NCBI RefSeq assembly: GCF_030272615.1
Contig: NC_081408.1
Location: forward strand, 408,052,889 to 408,116,888
Origin: Cryptomeria japonica
Taxonomy: Eukaryota > Streptophyta > Pinopsida > Cupressales > Cupressaceae
Direction of reading: 5' to 3'
Length of the DNA: 64,000 nucleotides
In this document: positions 23,113 to 34,735 of the stretch, in pieces
How positions within the stretch are numbered: the first letter of the stretch is position 1
How the letters are laid out: the number at the start of each line of letters is the position of its first letter
Notes under the pieces: model-generated
What the model was told of the DNA's origin: nothing
Seen by the model: the letters and a program-made list of their open reading frames with translations, nothing else
Database searches by the model: none
Made by a program: the position numbers and the translations under genes

Positions 23113-25229
23113 GCGGTGGCACTAGAATAGCGTCGGTGAGAAGACAATAAGACACTTGCGAGGGAAGAAAAAAAAAAGCGGGGAATGAGAAAATGCCCCA
23201 GGTGGATGAAGGAATGGATAGGGATGCCCCCTCGAGAGGGTGCGCGGGGAAAAAGGAACTAGACGATGTCTCGAAAGAAACATTTTCCCAACAAACAATA
23301 TAGAAGGAAAGAAACAGGACGAGAAGGGGGAAAAAATTCAAATGCAATGGATGAAATGATCATGGAGCGCAAGCACCCACGAAATAGGATGCCGTGTAGT
23401 GATCATTTATTTTTATTTAGCAGTGTATGTGAGTCACTAGAGTATAAGGAACCAAGGTGTGATTTCATAGCCAATGCATGGGCTGACACATATAAATAGA
23501 CACACAGGCTAATCTAGCACCACACAGAGTTACAGAGAACATGCAGGCAACAATGCTAGAAGAAACCCCAACAAAAGATATGCCCCAATGTAACATGAGA
23601 TAACAAAGACCACATGAGGGTACAACAAGGAACACATCCAAAAGACACGCCAAGCAAAAACCAAAAGCAACAAGATCACATCCTGAGCCTTGTTATTCCC
23701 AACGCACCATGATATAAAGGATTGTGGCGACCAAGAGGAAATAGGACTTGAGGAGCTTAAAAAGATAAAAAAGAATCAAAGCCAACATGAGGGCCTCAAA
23801 TATATTTTAACAAAAGGATAACTGATTGGATGAGGATTTGATGATGTCTGACTTGCGAAAGGATACATCCTACGCAAACTGATGATTAGATAAAAGATTG
23901 ATGATGGGATGACAAAAGATATCGGATAGGATCATGATAACAAAGATGATCAAAGATGATTACCAAAGAACCAGCTGATAGGATATGATTTGGACGAGAA
24001 AGACAAGGACACCTATGTACAATGACACCTATATACAAGATGTACAAGAGATATGGATGACGGAAGAAGACCCAAGGACATGCATGATGTTGCCCCAATC
24101 ATTGATGAAAAGCCATATGAGATTGATGAATGGATGGGGTGTTGTTGATGTGGGAATGATATATCCCGAAACAACACAAGGTTTGGGAAGGATGCATCCC
24201 GATGATGATGATTGGATTGTGATCAAGGCTTGCAGCAAGGCTGGGAACAAGACCATGGATGTGATTGGATTAGTGTTTGACCTCGGATAGCTGAGGAAGA
24301 TGGATATTATTTGCACGCGATGGTGGATTTCAAGGAGTAGATGGATTGATTTGGATGGAGAGCATTGGATTTCATGAGGGTAGCCTAGAGATAGATACCA
24401 ATGACAAGGGATGTAAGAGGCAATGGCATGATATGGGCGAAGGGATGGAAGATAGGATGAAAAGGATTTGGAAATGAAAGTGTTAGGGATCTGGTTGGGA
24501 GATGCAAGGATGAGGGACAAAGGTAGATGAGGATTAGGAGAGGAACCAATCATGGATGAAGGGATGGAGGAACTATGAGATAAGGTTTGGTGGATGGATG
24601 GATATAATAACTAACCGGTGTAACTGGGAGATAAAGATTGGTGGATGGACGTATATGATAAGATGACTGAGATGAGGATAGGAAGTTGAGGGAAGTGGAT
24701 GGAAGATAGGGTGATGGATAGATAAGAACGATGAAGGAAAAGTGTGATAGGGAAACAAAGGCTAAGAGATGTCTAAAGCATGTATACATGGCGACCTTTT
24801 CTTTTTATCAAGATCCCAATGAGGATAGATGAAGTGAACTGGATAGGATATGATGGGTATGGTAGATAGATGGAGGACAAAATGGTGAGTTGGTTAGAAG
24901 AACTTTCCCCCAACTGCGGAGAGCAAAAGGATGAGGGGAATTATGCATGAGGCCTGTTTACCAGGTTTTCATCATGGTACTTGTCCAAGGCACCTGTTTG
25001 CCAAGTTTTCACCATTGGATGAATTTTCTCATTTTTTTTTCTTTATTTATTTATTTTTTGAATTTTCTGATTTTTGGGAGGGAACGTTATGGATGGAGAC
25101 AGATGAGGATAAATGGATTTGGAGGATAGATGGATGGAGGAATCAAGCGGAAAGTTCCATATCAAGGCAATAGGAGCCCATTTGGAGCGAGCATTGGATA
25201 TTGGTACAACTTTATTAGGACTGAGTATA
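23113..25229 (-). other. 3' noncoding part of the right element, with GGATGGA-type repeats
   Basis: No convincing ORF of any length. The + strand is rich in GGATGGA/GATGAGG words (dense at 24290-24760 and 25080-25145), which on the - strand give short Ser/His/Pro/Tyr-rich frames. At 24951-25013 two copies of a GCCTGTTTGCCAGGTTTTCA-like motif are followed by a T-rich run. The same motif follows pol in the element at 56509. Confidence 0.5.
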
Positions 25230-25712
25230 TTATGCAAAGGCTTGGATTAGATGGTTTTGATGGGGAATGTAAGGGATATGGTAGTGAAAAGTGTTTGGAT
25301 GGAGTGAAGGAAAATGAGTGTGATGGGCGGATGTTGTCAGGATCAACATTGGCACATGTTGTGGGGGACGTGAGATGAGTGGAGGAGAGATGGATGGAGC
25401 ATGTGGATATGATGGAGGAATTAGGACAGGGAGCTTTGGGACATAAGGACCCAAAATAGACTTAGGAGATGGAGGGGGAGAATGTTTTGCTGGTGGACTT
25501 GCAATTTTGGATGCCGTTGTAGGTTTTTCTTTTGGATGCATTGCTTCTTTTTGCTTTGTTTTTGTTTGCTTTGGAATCCACATTGTTTTTGCTTTAGTGG
25601 GCCTTTGTGGCCTTTGGGATTCATTGCATTTTTGTATCAACTTTTTCTTTGTGGGATCACCTTTATATTGTTGTGGATGTGTATCTTTATGTATTTTTGA
25701 TTTGGCATCCAA
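25230..25712 (-). pseudogene. Lys/Pro-rich ORF downstream of the G-patch piece
   Basis: A 160-codon open stretch rich in Lys and Gln at first, then Pro and His (SPKSILGPYVPKLPV; the SILGPY(V/I)PKS unit recurs at 25950-26010). No domain is recognised. It probably continued the reading frame of the G-patch fragment before frameshifts. Low complexity makes it weak evidence for a protein. Confidence 0.35.
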
Positions 25713-25817
25713 AGTTATACTAGTAGCCTTGGAAGGAGTATGCGAAGGTGTAGGAGATGAAGGAAATATGGATGGAATGATGGATGTGGGATGTTGGATG
25801 TTTGATGGAATGAAGTA

Positions 25818-26330
25818 TCATGTGTCTTTGTTGATCCTGATTAGGAATGAAAGGAGTAGTATGTTTATGATGGGTGATAGGGATATGGGATCTACGTATG
25901 GAGGAACTAGTAGGAAAAGATGAAGGATGGGATTTTGGAATATAAGGGCCCAAAATGGATTTAGCATGTGGAGGATAGATGAAGGTAGATTTTGGGATAT
26001 AGGGACCCAAAATGGATTTAGAGGATAAAGGAGGAAGCTGGAAAGGGCTTTATATGATGGAGGATGGGGAATGCCGATAAATGGTTTGGAGGAATGATGG
26101 GGTGTTGCGATGGTGTGTTTGGAAGCATACTTGGATTTTGCATTAGTTGTACCAACATTTTTGGATGAAGTGCCTTGAGATATGTAACCAAGACCATGAG
26201 ATTCTAGATGTGCTTTGACATGGATGGGCTCCAAATTACCTTTCTCATATAGGCCTAAACCTTTACCTTGATAGTTCATTTTTTTAAGCATCTTATTTAA
26301 AATAGGATACTTGTTCTATAGGTAACAAGA
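25818..26330 (-). pseudogene. G-patch fragment of retroelement polyprotein
   Basis: The - strand reads LKKMNYQGKGLGLYEKGNLE followed by PIHVKAHLESHGLGY: the Gly-rich G-patch signature with the second GLGY found in some plant Ty3/gypsy polyproteins between gag and protease. It sits just after a short conserved-looking CYL segment at the end of the preceding fragment (26316-26702). After about 50 residues it runs into a Ser/Pro-rich tail. G-patches bind RNA or RNA helicases; the role in the element is not known to me. The matching region of the pol-bearing element is at 62676-63060. Confidence 0.6.
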
Positions 26331-26904
26331 TGCGAGTCCTTTATCAAGTGGAGGAGAATGGGTGGTGTCTATGAGATGTTCTTCTGCTACGAATGAACTG
26401 CCATGGATGAATGTAAGCGAACCAAGGGGATAAAGTGATGGTGCTGGGATGCTTTGGATAGGAGGAAATGGAGGATAAAGAGGTGGAGTACATGGGATAG
26501 GAGGATCTTGACTTGGAAGAGGGGATGCTAGGAGATATTGAGATGAAAGAGGCAACAAAATGGCTAGATCTTGAATTGGATCAATAAATCTTTGAACATG
26601 ATTTGGAACAAGATCTTGGCATGATGGGATTGGTATGGATGGTGACAAGGGGTGAGTGGGTAGAATCTTCAGATGGAATAGATGGAATGATGGAAGGTTC
26701 AATGACTTGGGTGGATAGACTCAATGGAAGGATGGGAGATTCTTCAATTGGAGTAGATGGAGTGGATGGAAGGATGGGAGGTCCATCGGATTGAGTTTGA
26801 ATGATGGTAGAAGTAGGTGATGGGGATTGTGGTTGAACAATCTCAATGGATGGGAGGTTTTCAATGGTGTTATGAGGTAGGAGAGGAATGATAGGTGCCA
26901 ACAT
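26316..26904 (-). pseudogene. Pro/Ser/Ile-rich ORF fragments
   Basis: Two overlapping open stretches (26316-26702 and 26581-26904) in different frames encode Pro-rich protein (LPSTPSTPIEESPILPLSLS). They join the N-terminal Pro-rich repeat region on the right to the G-patch piece on the left. Frameshifts separate them. No domain is recognised. Confidence 0.4.
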
Positions 26905-27407
26905 TGGAAGTGAAGTTGTATAAATGGAGGGAATGAAGGGTGGTGGATTGAGATAAGAGGGGGTGGATAAAGGTGTATTAGGATAGGATGAAGTGGATGG
27001 TGGTGAATTGCGATAGGATGAAGTGGATGGTTCGTTGAGATAGGATGAGGGATTAGGATTGGATGGGGAAGTGAGGTAGGATGGACGATTAGGATTGGAT
27101 GGAGTAGTGAGGTAGGATGGTCAATTAGGAGTGGATGGAGGTTTGAGGTAACATAGAGGATTAGGATTGGATGGAGGAGTGAGATAGGATGGAGGCTTAA
27201 GATTGGATGGAGGAGTGAGATAGGATTGATGATTAGGATTAGATGGAGGTTTGAGGTAGGATGGGGGATTAGGATTGGGGATTGTGTAATGAATTTGAAG
27301 ATAATGAGATGTTGGATTTGGATTAGGGATGTAAGTGGTAGTGTTGTTGTGAAAAGATGGAGGTTGGGATAGGACCATTGGAGAAGATGGATGTATGGAT
27401 GTTGCAT
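26721..27407 (-). pseudogene. Pro/His/Leu-rich repeat ORF
   Basis: A 228-codon open stretch built on repeats such as SLLHPILIPHPTSNLHLI. An overlapping frame (27121-27378) gives YLKPPSNPN-type repeats and is probably the original frame, because it joins MVLSQPPSFHNN to the ORF start across the solo LTR. The open length in the other frame is a by-product of the tandem DNA repeat. No domain is recognised. Confidence 0.4.
26930..27290 (+). repeat. Purine-rich ~33-bp imperfect tandem repeat
   Basis: Units resemble GATTAGGATTGGATGGAGG followed by AGTGAGGTAGGATG with length variation, about ten copies. The left copy keeps only two or three units (18735-18830) before it is truncated. On the sense (-) strand they encode the Pro/His/Asn-rich repeats. 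Confidence 0.7.
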
Positions 27408-27408
27408 A

Positions 27409-28626
27409 TGAGGTGATGAGCCTAAATAATGGCTCTATTTTGATAGATTTTTGATATAATATTCCTGCCTAGGTCTTATGATTAGATAACATTTGGATTA
27501 TAATACTCTTTTAAGTTGATACCTTTAAGTGTTTCTGAAACTGGTTTAACTTATACCTAAGGATGTCATGTAATGATCTATTTATGCAAATATCTGAAAA
27601 TAATTATAAATATGGTTTGAATTATATCATGTTAGCATTAGTATATACACATGTTTGTTGTGCATTAATATCATGATGTAGGGTCATCAGAGGTGGAGTA
27701 AAGACAAATGGCGGTTCAAAAGATCATCAAATATATAACCGCAATGCAGACCCAATCAGAGAAATGGAGTAATGATCAAAACCACTTGACCAGATCTTTA
27801 GTAGATTACTTTATGAACATTTATAACTGCTCTTAGTGGAGCTTAGATCTAGGAGGCTAGCTATGCTATATTTTCCCAGCTGCAGGACATATGTAGTTCT
27901 GTTGTCTTGCGCTGACTTCTTCTCTTGTTAATAAATCTTGTTCACCTATTCTGTAGGAATGTGGTCGATCAATTAGAAGTTTGTTATAAGTTTTCCTATA
28001 AATAAAGGGATCTCTCTCCTCTCGGGGATAGCAAAGAACAACCATAGTATCTTGTAATACACAGTCTTTTGGTACTGTTTTATGTATTTTCTAGTCAAGA
28101 TGAAATAAAGAGATCAATGCGATTTTGGATAATTAGATAATTGTAATCTGAAGTTCTTGAGATACTCACTCAAGGGGGCCCACCTAGTGAGTAATCCTTT
28201 GTATGTTTCATTTAGTTTTATACTTCTATAGCAGTTGTTTCTATAGTTGTCTGTTCCTGCAGCCATAGGAAACAGTTCCTGTGTCTGTTCCTGCAGCCAC
28301 AACAACAGAGTAGTTCCTGCTGCCCGCTAGAACTTTGTCATTAAATAAGTAGTTGTTTAAAGTAATTTCTAGTTGTAAGATTATAGTATTAGTTCATTTG
28401 AGATTTTGTGTTTAATTTGAGAAGAATTCCCTTTCCTACAGTAATATAGGATGGTTGCAATATGAACTTGGTGCACATACAATGCTGGCCCATTTCAAGT
28501 TTACGTTCCTGGTTGATAACTAAATGAGCCTTTGCCACAGGAAAAGTTATCTATTTAAGGATATTTAATCCTTGAATTGTTTTTTATTACCTAGTTACCA
28601 TTCTAGTTGTCAGGACCAACATGAGG
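27409..28626 (+). mobile_element. Solo LTR, 1208 bp, TSD TGAGG
   Basis: The LTR is 27414-28621, beginning TGATGAGCCTAAATAATGG and ending GTCAGGACCAACA, flanked by TGAGG at 27409-27413 and 28622-28626. The left element copy (near 18945-18965) shows the empty site. A TATA-like CTATAAATAAAGG lies near 28000, setting + orientation. A related LTR lies on the - strand at about 46700-47950. Confidence 0.85.
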
Positions 28627-28639
28627 GATACATGGATGT

Positions 28640-28916
28640 GAGATATGAAGGAGCTATGGGCAGAAGACATGATAGATTTTCCTTGTCAAAGGTGTGATAA
28701 GGATTATTAGCAGATGCACATAAGAATGGTAGAGTAGATAGGATGAACAATTGAATTTTGGTATCTGACACTTGGCGCAAGCTTGCTAAGGATGAGAGCA
28801 TCAAGATTTTTAATTTCATATTCGTCTTGATCAAACATACTCTCATCATCATCAGAATGAGATGTAGTGGAAGAAAATGAAGGATGACCAAACTCATCAT
28901 AATAAAATTGCGACAT
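28640..28916 (-). pseudogene. N-terminal part of element ORF (right copy)
   Basis: It starts at 28916 with MSQFYYDEFGHPSFSSTTSH and the acidic DDDESMFDQDEYEIKNLDAL, as in the left copy at 19255. The frame shifts near 28700 and then reaches the solo LTR inserted at 27414-28621, beyond which the proline-rich part continues. It is conserved between the two copies, so it was probably coding. The function is unknown. Confidence 0.5.
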
Positions 28917-28926
28917 GATGATTAGT

Positions 28927-30412
28927 TGATGAGTTGGAGAGATGAAAGATGAAAAAATGGACGATAGACCATAATCTCAAAATAAGATGAATGACAGGAT
29001 CAAACTAGAATGGGGACTGACTTAGAGGAAGTTGGAAAGAGGATGAATTTTGATGTTCGACTATGGATGTTTGATGACCTAGAAAGAAGGCAATGGTGAC
29101 ACAAATTAGGAGATGAGATATGATGATGGTGATGACGCGAGAATCAAGATGATGACAACTAAAGTGAATACTACCAACTGAGATGATAAAAGTGACCATG
29201 CAAGTCGAGACCCTAGTGGACGATAATAATGACGTAAGCTAGAAGTGATGATAGCGATGCAACTATGCAAGCAATGAGGATACAGAGACATGCAAACACA
29301 AACTGAGATGGACGATAATGACGACTCAAGAGAATACAAACTGGATCGTGGGAACAAGGCAAGCTCACCAGACTATGAAGAAAACTCATTGGGATAGATT
29401 TTGGTAGCATAACAAGACAATAAGGATCAAACTTGCCGAAGGAAGAGGTGAACCCTCCACAATAAGGATCAAACCCTCTATTTCAAACTAAAACATGCAA
29501 ACCTGCTGTTTTAGGTAGCAAAACTGCTATTTCAGGGTGCAAACCCACTATAGTACCAATGCCTGAGATGACAGGTGACACTGATAGTGAACCTACTGGA
29601 CTAGGGTGCAAAACTGCTAGAACAAGACTGGAAAGCTTCAAACTGACTGAAAAATGCTTGAACAACATAATCGAATGAAAATGTAAACCCGCTATTTCAT
29701 GGTGCAAACACACTAGAACTGGGTAACATACACTATAAAAAGCAAACTCGTTATTTCAGGGTGCAAACCCACTGGAGGACAGTAGCAACTAGGACTATGT
29801 GAAATGTGATGTGTTTGCCGACTTAGATTGATTTTGGCAAAAGATTGTTGTGACACAAACACAAAAAACACACGAATATGATAAAAGCATTAACAATCAT
29901 GTACTTCCTAGGATAGTCAAATGACAGTACATGCTGAATCCCCTAGCCCAGAATAACACATCCAGCCAGATAGATATAAGCTTGGCAGCATTGGCTCCAC
30001 CCTCGACACACACTTCTCGGGCATACCAAGCTTCAAATTTCTAAAGACCCGAAGATCTCAAGAATTTTTCTATCTCAAATTGGGCGGTACATGAGGGGTG
30101 TCTTCGACATGCACGTATGACAATGCCCGAGTCAACCAGTAGAAGGATTGGGGCCACTATAACAATGGTTCATAGTAATTTTTTCGATGGGTGCAGTCCA
30201 ACAATAGATTCTCGAAGCAAGCCACTTAAGACTTTAATTGAGCTTATCGGTGTAGAGAAGGCCTCCACATAGGAGGAGTTCACTCAACACTTCAACCGTT
30301 TGACCAGGTTTTTTATATAGCGGCTCAAAAAACACAACTTGCAAACTTTAAGCGGGGGTCTTCAATTAGATGATTAGTTGCACAAATGTTAGCAAAAATA
30401 TCATCCAAAAAC
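28927..30412 (-). other. Leader region of the right element
   Basis: This matches 19266-20635 and 21371-21450 of the left copy. It has short - strand ORFs (for example 29106-29357, Ser/Leu/Ile-rich) present in both copies but broken. GCAAACCCGCTATTTCA-type repeats lie at 29470-29770. I see no domain. Such a long leader before the main ORF is known for Ogre-like elements; the comparison is inference. Confidence 0.5.
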
Positions 30413-33400
30413 TGTCACGAACCCTATTTTTCCATAATTATTTAATTAGGAAAATAATGTTTATTTTTCGCAAATGAATTGGAAATGAAATGAAATTGGA
30501 ATTATCAATGAAATAAGATAGGAGGTCGAATGCATTGAAATGATTTATATACAATTGAATGATCAGTAATAATTTTTATTGTAAATTGGGATCGTCATTG
30601 CTAATGAGCGATTGAGTGCAAGTGAATGCAGGAACTGGTGAACAATGATGAGGGCGAGAACATGGTTCAGGTAGAGTTGTCTTAGCTCTTGTATTTCGTT
30701 AGAATAGATGGAATCTCACACACCACATAGTGAAGTGATGCATATACATTTATGTTTGCATTGATGAATGATTTTGAGTCATGAATGACATTTTGTGAGT
30801 AAAGATAAATGTTATGTTTTATTTGTCTATGAAGAGTGAAAATTTGTTAATAATTTGAACATAAATAGTGACTATGATTTAACGTCCTTTATGTAGAAGT
30901 ATGTAAATTATCAAAACTATATTTAATGTTTGGTTTTCAAAATTATACTATAATTATATGTATTTTATATGTATATTAGTTCCAATAACTAGGACTCGAT
31001 CATATACATATATATACGTAGGTAATTATGGTTCATATGTAATTATATGATTATTTATAAGTTGAATAATTTGGATTTAACGACTAACGTACCTTATATA
31101 GAAAGATTATTTGCCTTTTGAATAAGAAAATGCATCTTTATTAATGATCATTTTATTTATATTGATACAAGTTTTATACGCATGGTAGTTAGATAACTAC
31201 GATTCCATTGGTCATACGTAAATATCTATATATATTTAGAGGTGAATATTGGAATTATGCTTATGTGATTTTTATTTTATACAAACATGATTATTTACAA
31301 TAATGTATTGATGAATATACATTTATAAAACTATGATTATATATTATATCTAAAAACGTTTAAGTTAGACTTACCTTGCAAACTTATTATGTAGTCGCTT
31401 ATTATATATTTATATACATTAAGCAAGGTGGTGGGTTTTAGTGAACCAAAGGATAGCGACCATGTCACATGATAGTTGGGGTGGTCAACTAGGCAAAGAA
31501 CCAACGTTAAACGCAGACTTGAGTTGCAGCAACATGGAGATCATGGCATAGACTTGGCAACTTGAGCGATACTCATGCTCATGACAAACACTTAAGTGTT
31601 TGTAATCATGTTTAACTTGCCTACCCCTCCACCAAGCGAGTAATTTGCCGATAATTTCCACAGTGATAACATAGAAGAAGACCTCAATCTTAGGCATATA
31701 ACCATAGATAGAAATGCATTAACAGGAACGTGGTGCCATGGTATTAGGAATACCCATGATAAGAAGATGTTGCGTATTCGACTCATGCACTTAAACTGTA
31801 GAAAATATAACAAGAATTGCCATCTCTGTTAGATGTGTAGACTTGAGAGAGAGTTAAATGGAAGACTCAACGTATGCAAAAGAAGACTTCAAATCAACAA
31901 CCATAACCGAGCCTCTAATTTGGGAGAGATCATAGGAGAATTTAGGATAAATAGAGACAGAGGATAGAAAGATAAACACACACAAGAAGATGGGAAGCTA
32001 AGCAAGATAGAGGAGAGAAAGAACGTAGAAGAGCAACAAAGAGATAAGAGAGAATAGAATAATGGAGATTTTGATGTGCTTACGACCGAGTCGTAAAACA
32101 TCAATGATGATCATCTCCGATATATTGTCGAATTTAGAGGTTACGCTCGTGAATGAGTGTTAATTACTTTATTATTAGAGGAATTCTCAGAATATAGAAA
32201 GGATAAGGACTAGGAATAGAGAGCTCGGGAGATAGAAGAGCGCTGAGAAGGAAAGCATTGGAATCCGGACGTATTGCCGACAATTTGAAGTTATCAAGGA
32301 TCATAATAGACCTGGATTGCGTTTCTTGAGGTAGGCTCAAATCTAGTATGTTTTGTTGAAGAGATTAAGAGATAAAGATTGATCTAGTTTTAGAATTATG
32401 AAATATTCTAATGGAAGATTTAGAGTCGCAAAATGAATCATTTTTAATTGTTTAAATTACGATCATGAAAATATAGATACAATAATGATATATTTATGAA
32501 AGTTTGTTGATAAAACTTAGTGAAACTCTTAGAAATTAGATCACCCAATCCTCTAGGAATAGAGTAAGAGGATAGAGAAAGGAACTCTGAAATTGAACTT
32601 CAAAGAAGATGAAATACTAGGATAATGAATTATTAAGAATTGAAGTTTATTTTGAATTTGTGTAGAAAAGACTAACACTTTTGAATTTGATCCTTGCATT
32701 AAAAATGGTGATTAGGTGTCTCATTTGAAAGGCCATATAGATAGGCGCCTTATGAATTTTCATCATGTTAGATAGTTGTTATGGAAAATTAGTAAAATCA
32801 GTGAGTTGAGTTCTTAAATCATGGAAAGTCACATATTAGTATGATGTTCGAGAAAAGAGGTAAATGAACCAAGGCACATGGAAAGATAGAGAGCTTAGAT
32901 GAAATAAAACTTAGATTTCTAAACCATAAGAAATGGAATGCACGTTAATGATTACGTTATTTAAATGTTTGATAATTGAATAAAAGAATGTGTGCTCATT
33001 TTATTCAATTTCTATGTAAAGATTCATACATGTGTTACACCTTCTTAATATTTAATTCTTGTCTTTAAATTGCTTGAAAGATAGAAGGGAAAGATTGTTT
33101 TCTTTCAGATATTTGATTATCCATAAAAGATTGTTTCCTGTCAGGTAGGATTGGTTGTAATAAAGATTTATTCTATCAATTTCTATTCAAATGAAAGATC
33201 GTCTTCTTAGCATTGTATTTTTATCTTGCAAGAAATAGGAATCTAGAATTGAAAGGCGAAAGATTGTCTTCTGTATAAATTTATTCAAGATTTATGTGAA
33301 CAAAGCTAGATAGGCTTATGTTTGTGGAAAGTTACCTTCCAGGACGGGTGTCGAATGTGGATTATAGAGAGAATAGTTGCTTTTCCAACTATCTATTTTT

Positions 33401-34036
33401 GCTGTGCATGGCATTATACTCGGTCGAGTTATCAAATTGAATTAACCATTGAAATAGATGGAATTCTTTTATTTTATGCTCTCTACCATATCCTAGATTG
33501 ATAATGAATGCTTGTTTCTTAAAAGAATTAGAAAAATGAAAATGCTTGTATCATCTAGGGATGCACCAGATTCCATCTTGCCTTTCGAATTCTTTTGCTA
33601 AGCAATTCGTGCAGGGTCGGGTATTCTTGATTGACCAAGAATTTCGGGGAAGCGTAAGCTTCAAGGTTGGGCGGAAAAAGTGCCTGAATCTTGTTCTCAT
33701 CTTCATGCTAAAGATTGCACTGGCGATAGCTTGGGTTGCAGATCAACATACACATCTCACCTTTTACTTTGTATTATTTATTATTGAACTTATGGCAACT
33801 TGAAAAGCTTAAGTATTGTATGAATGATATACTACTTTTATCGATTTATTGAATGAAGAATCTTTATCTTTTATAGAAATTTCATGTTTACTACGATCTG
33901 ACTGGAATGATTAATTGAAGCTATTAATGGAAAAGTAGAATGTAATAGACTTATTAACCGATTTATGAGTTTATTTAAGAATAAAGAGTATTTCGGCTAT
34001 TTTTGAAGTTAGCACGATTTACGTCTTTACAAAAAC
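30408..34036 (+). mobile_element. 3.6-kb LTR-like insertion, TSD AAAAC
   Basis: The insert is 30413-34031, beginning TGTCACGAACCC and ending CGTCTTTACA, flanked by AAAAC at 30408-30412 and 34032-34036. The left copy near 21445-21455 has the uninterrupted site. I find no terminal direct repeats inside it and no coding sequence, so it reads as one very long solo LTR of 3619 bp. A non-autonomous element with very diverged LTRs is the alternative. Orientation is not certain. Confidence 0.75.
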
Positions 34037-34109
34037 ACACAAGTTAGCAGATTAGTCCGAAAATAACATTCTGGAAAATGACTATAAATGCTAATTGAGT
34101 GAACCCGCT

Positions 34110-34412
34110 ATTTCATAGTTCAAAACCGTCACTTTAATGATGGAAAAACGCGAACCCACTATTTTAGTAATTGAAAAACGTGGACCCGCTACTTTAGGAA
34201 TGCTAATATGTGAACGTGCTACTTTAGGAATGCTAATGAGCGAACCTGATACTTTAGGAATGCTAATACTCGAAGCCGCTACTTTAGGAATGGAAATACC
34301 CGAACCCGCTACTTTAGGAATGGAAATACGCGAACTGACTACTTTAAGAATGGTAATACGCGAACCCGCTACTTTAGGAATGGAAATACATGAACCTGCT
34401 ACTTTAAAGGGT
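34110..34412 (+). repeat. 30-bp minisatellite in element leader (right copy)
   Basis: The same array as 21533-21830, again about ten units of the GAACCCGCTACTTTAGGAAT type, with the variant units in the same order. The array thus predates the duplication of the element units. Confidence 0.85.
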
Positions 34413-34712
34413 CAATCTCGCCATTGTGTAAAAAAATAAAATTAAAAAAAGCATTTACAGATTCTGAAGAGCAAAATTGACGAAAATTTATACCTTCCGT
34501 ACGAATGTGATAGTGCGATCCTTCTTGTTCAGGTAGCGTTCCCACAGTTTCTAGGAGTGAACGCACTGTTTTGTAAAACATCGATATTGATAAAATAGAT
34601 TGCCGCTGAGGTAGAAATCCGCGTGTAGATTCGTGTTTTGCCTACAAGTGCTCAATATCTATCAAAAACACACTTAAACAACAAAAAACCATTAAAATGA
34701 CTGGTGAAGTGG

Positions 34713-34730
34713 GTCCCACTGGGCGTGCCA
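34713..34730 (-). other. Primer-binding site (right copy)
   Basis: Identical to 22130-22147: GTCCCACTGGGCGTGCCA on the + strand, a TGGCACGCCC-type PBS on the - strand, five bases (34731-34735) inside the LTR end. Confidence 0.7.
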
Positions 34731-34735
34731 GAAAA

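Noticed and set aside
31485-32104. Short - strand ORFs of 70-73 codons
   Set aside because: They overlap in different frames inside the 3.6-kb LTR-like insertion and show no domain.
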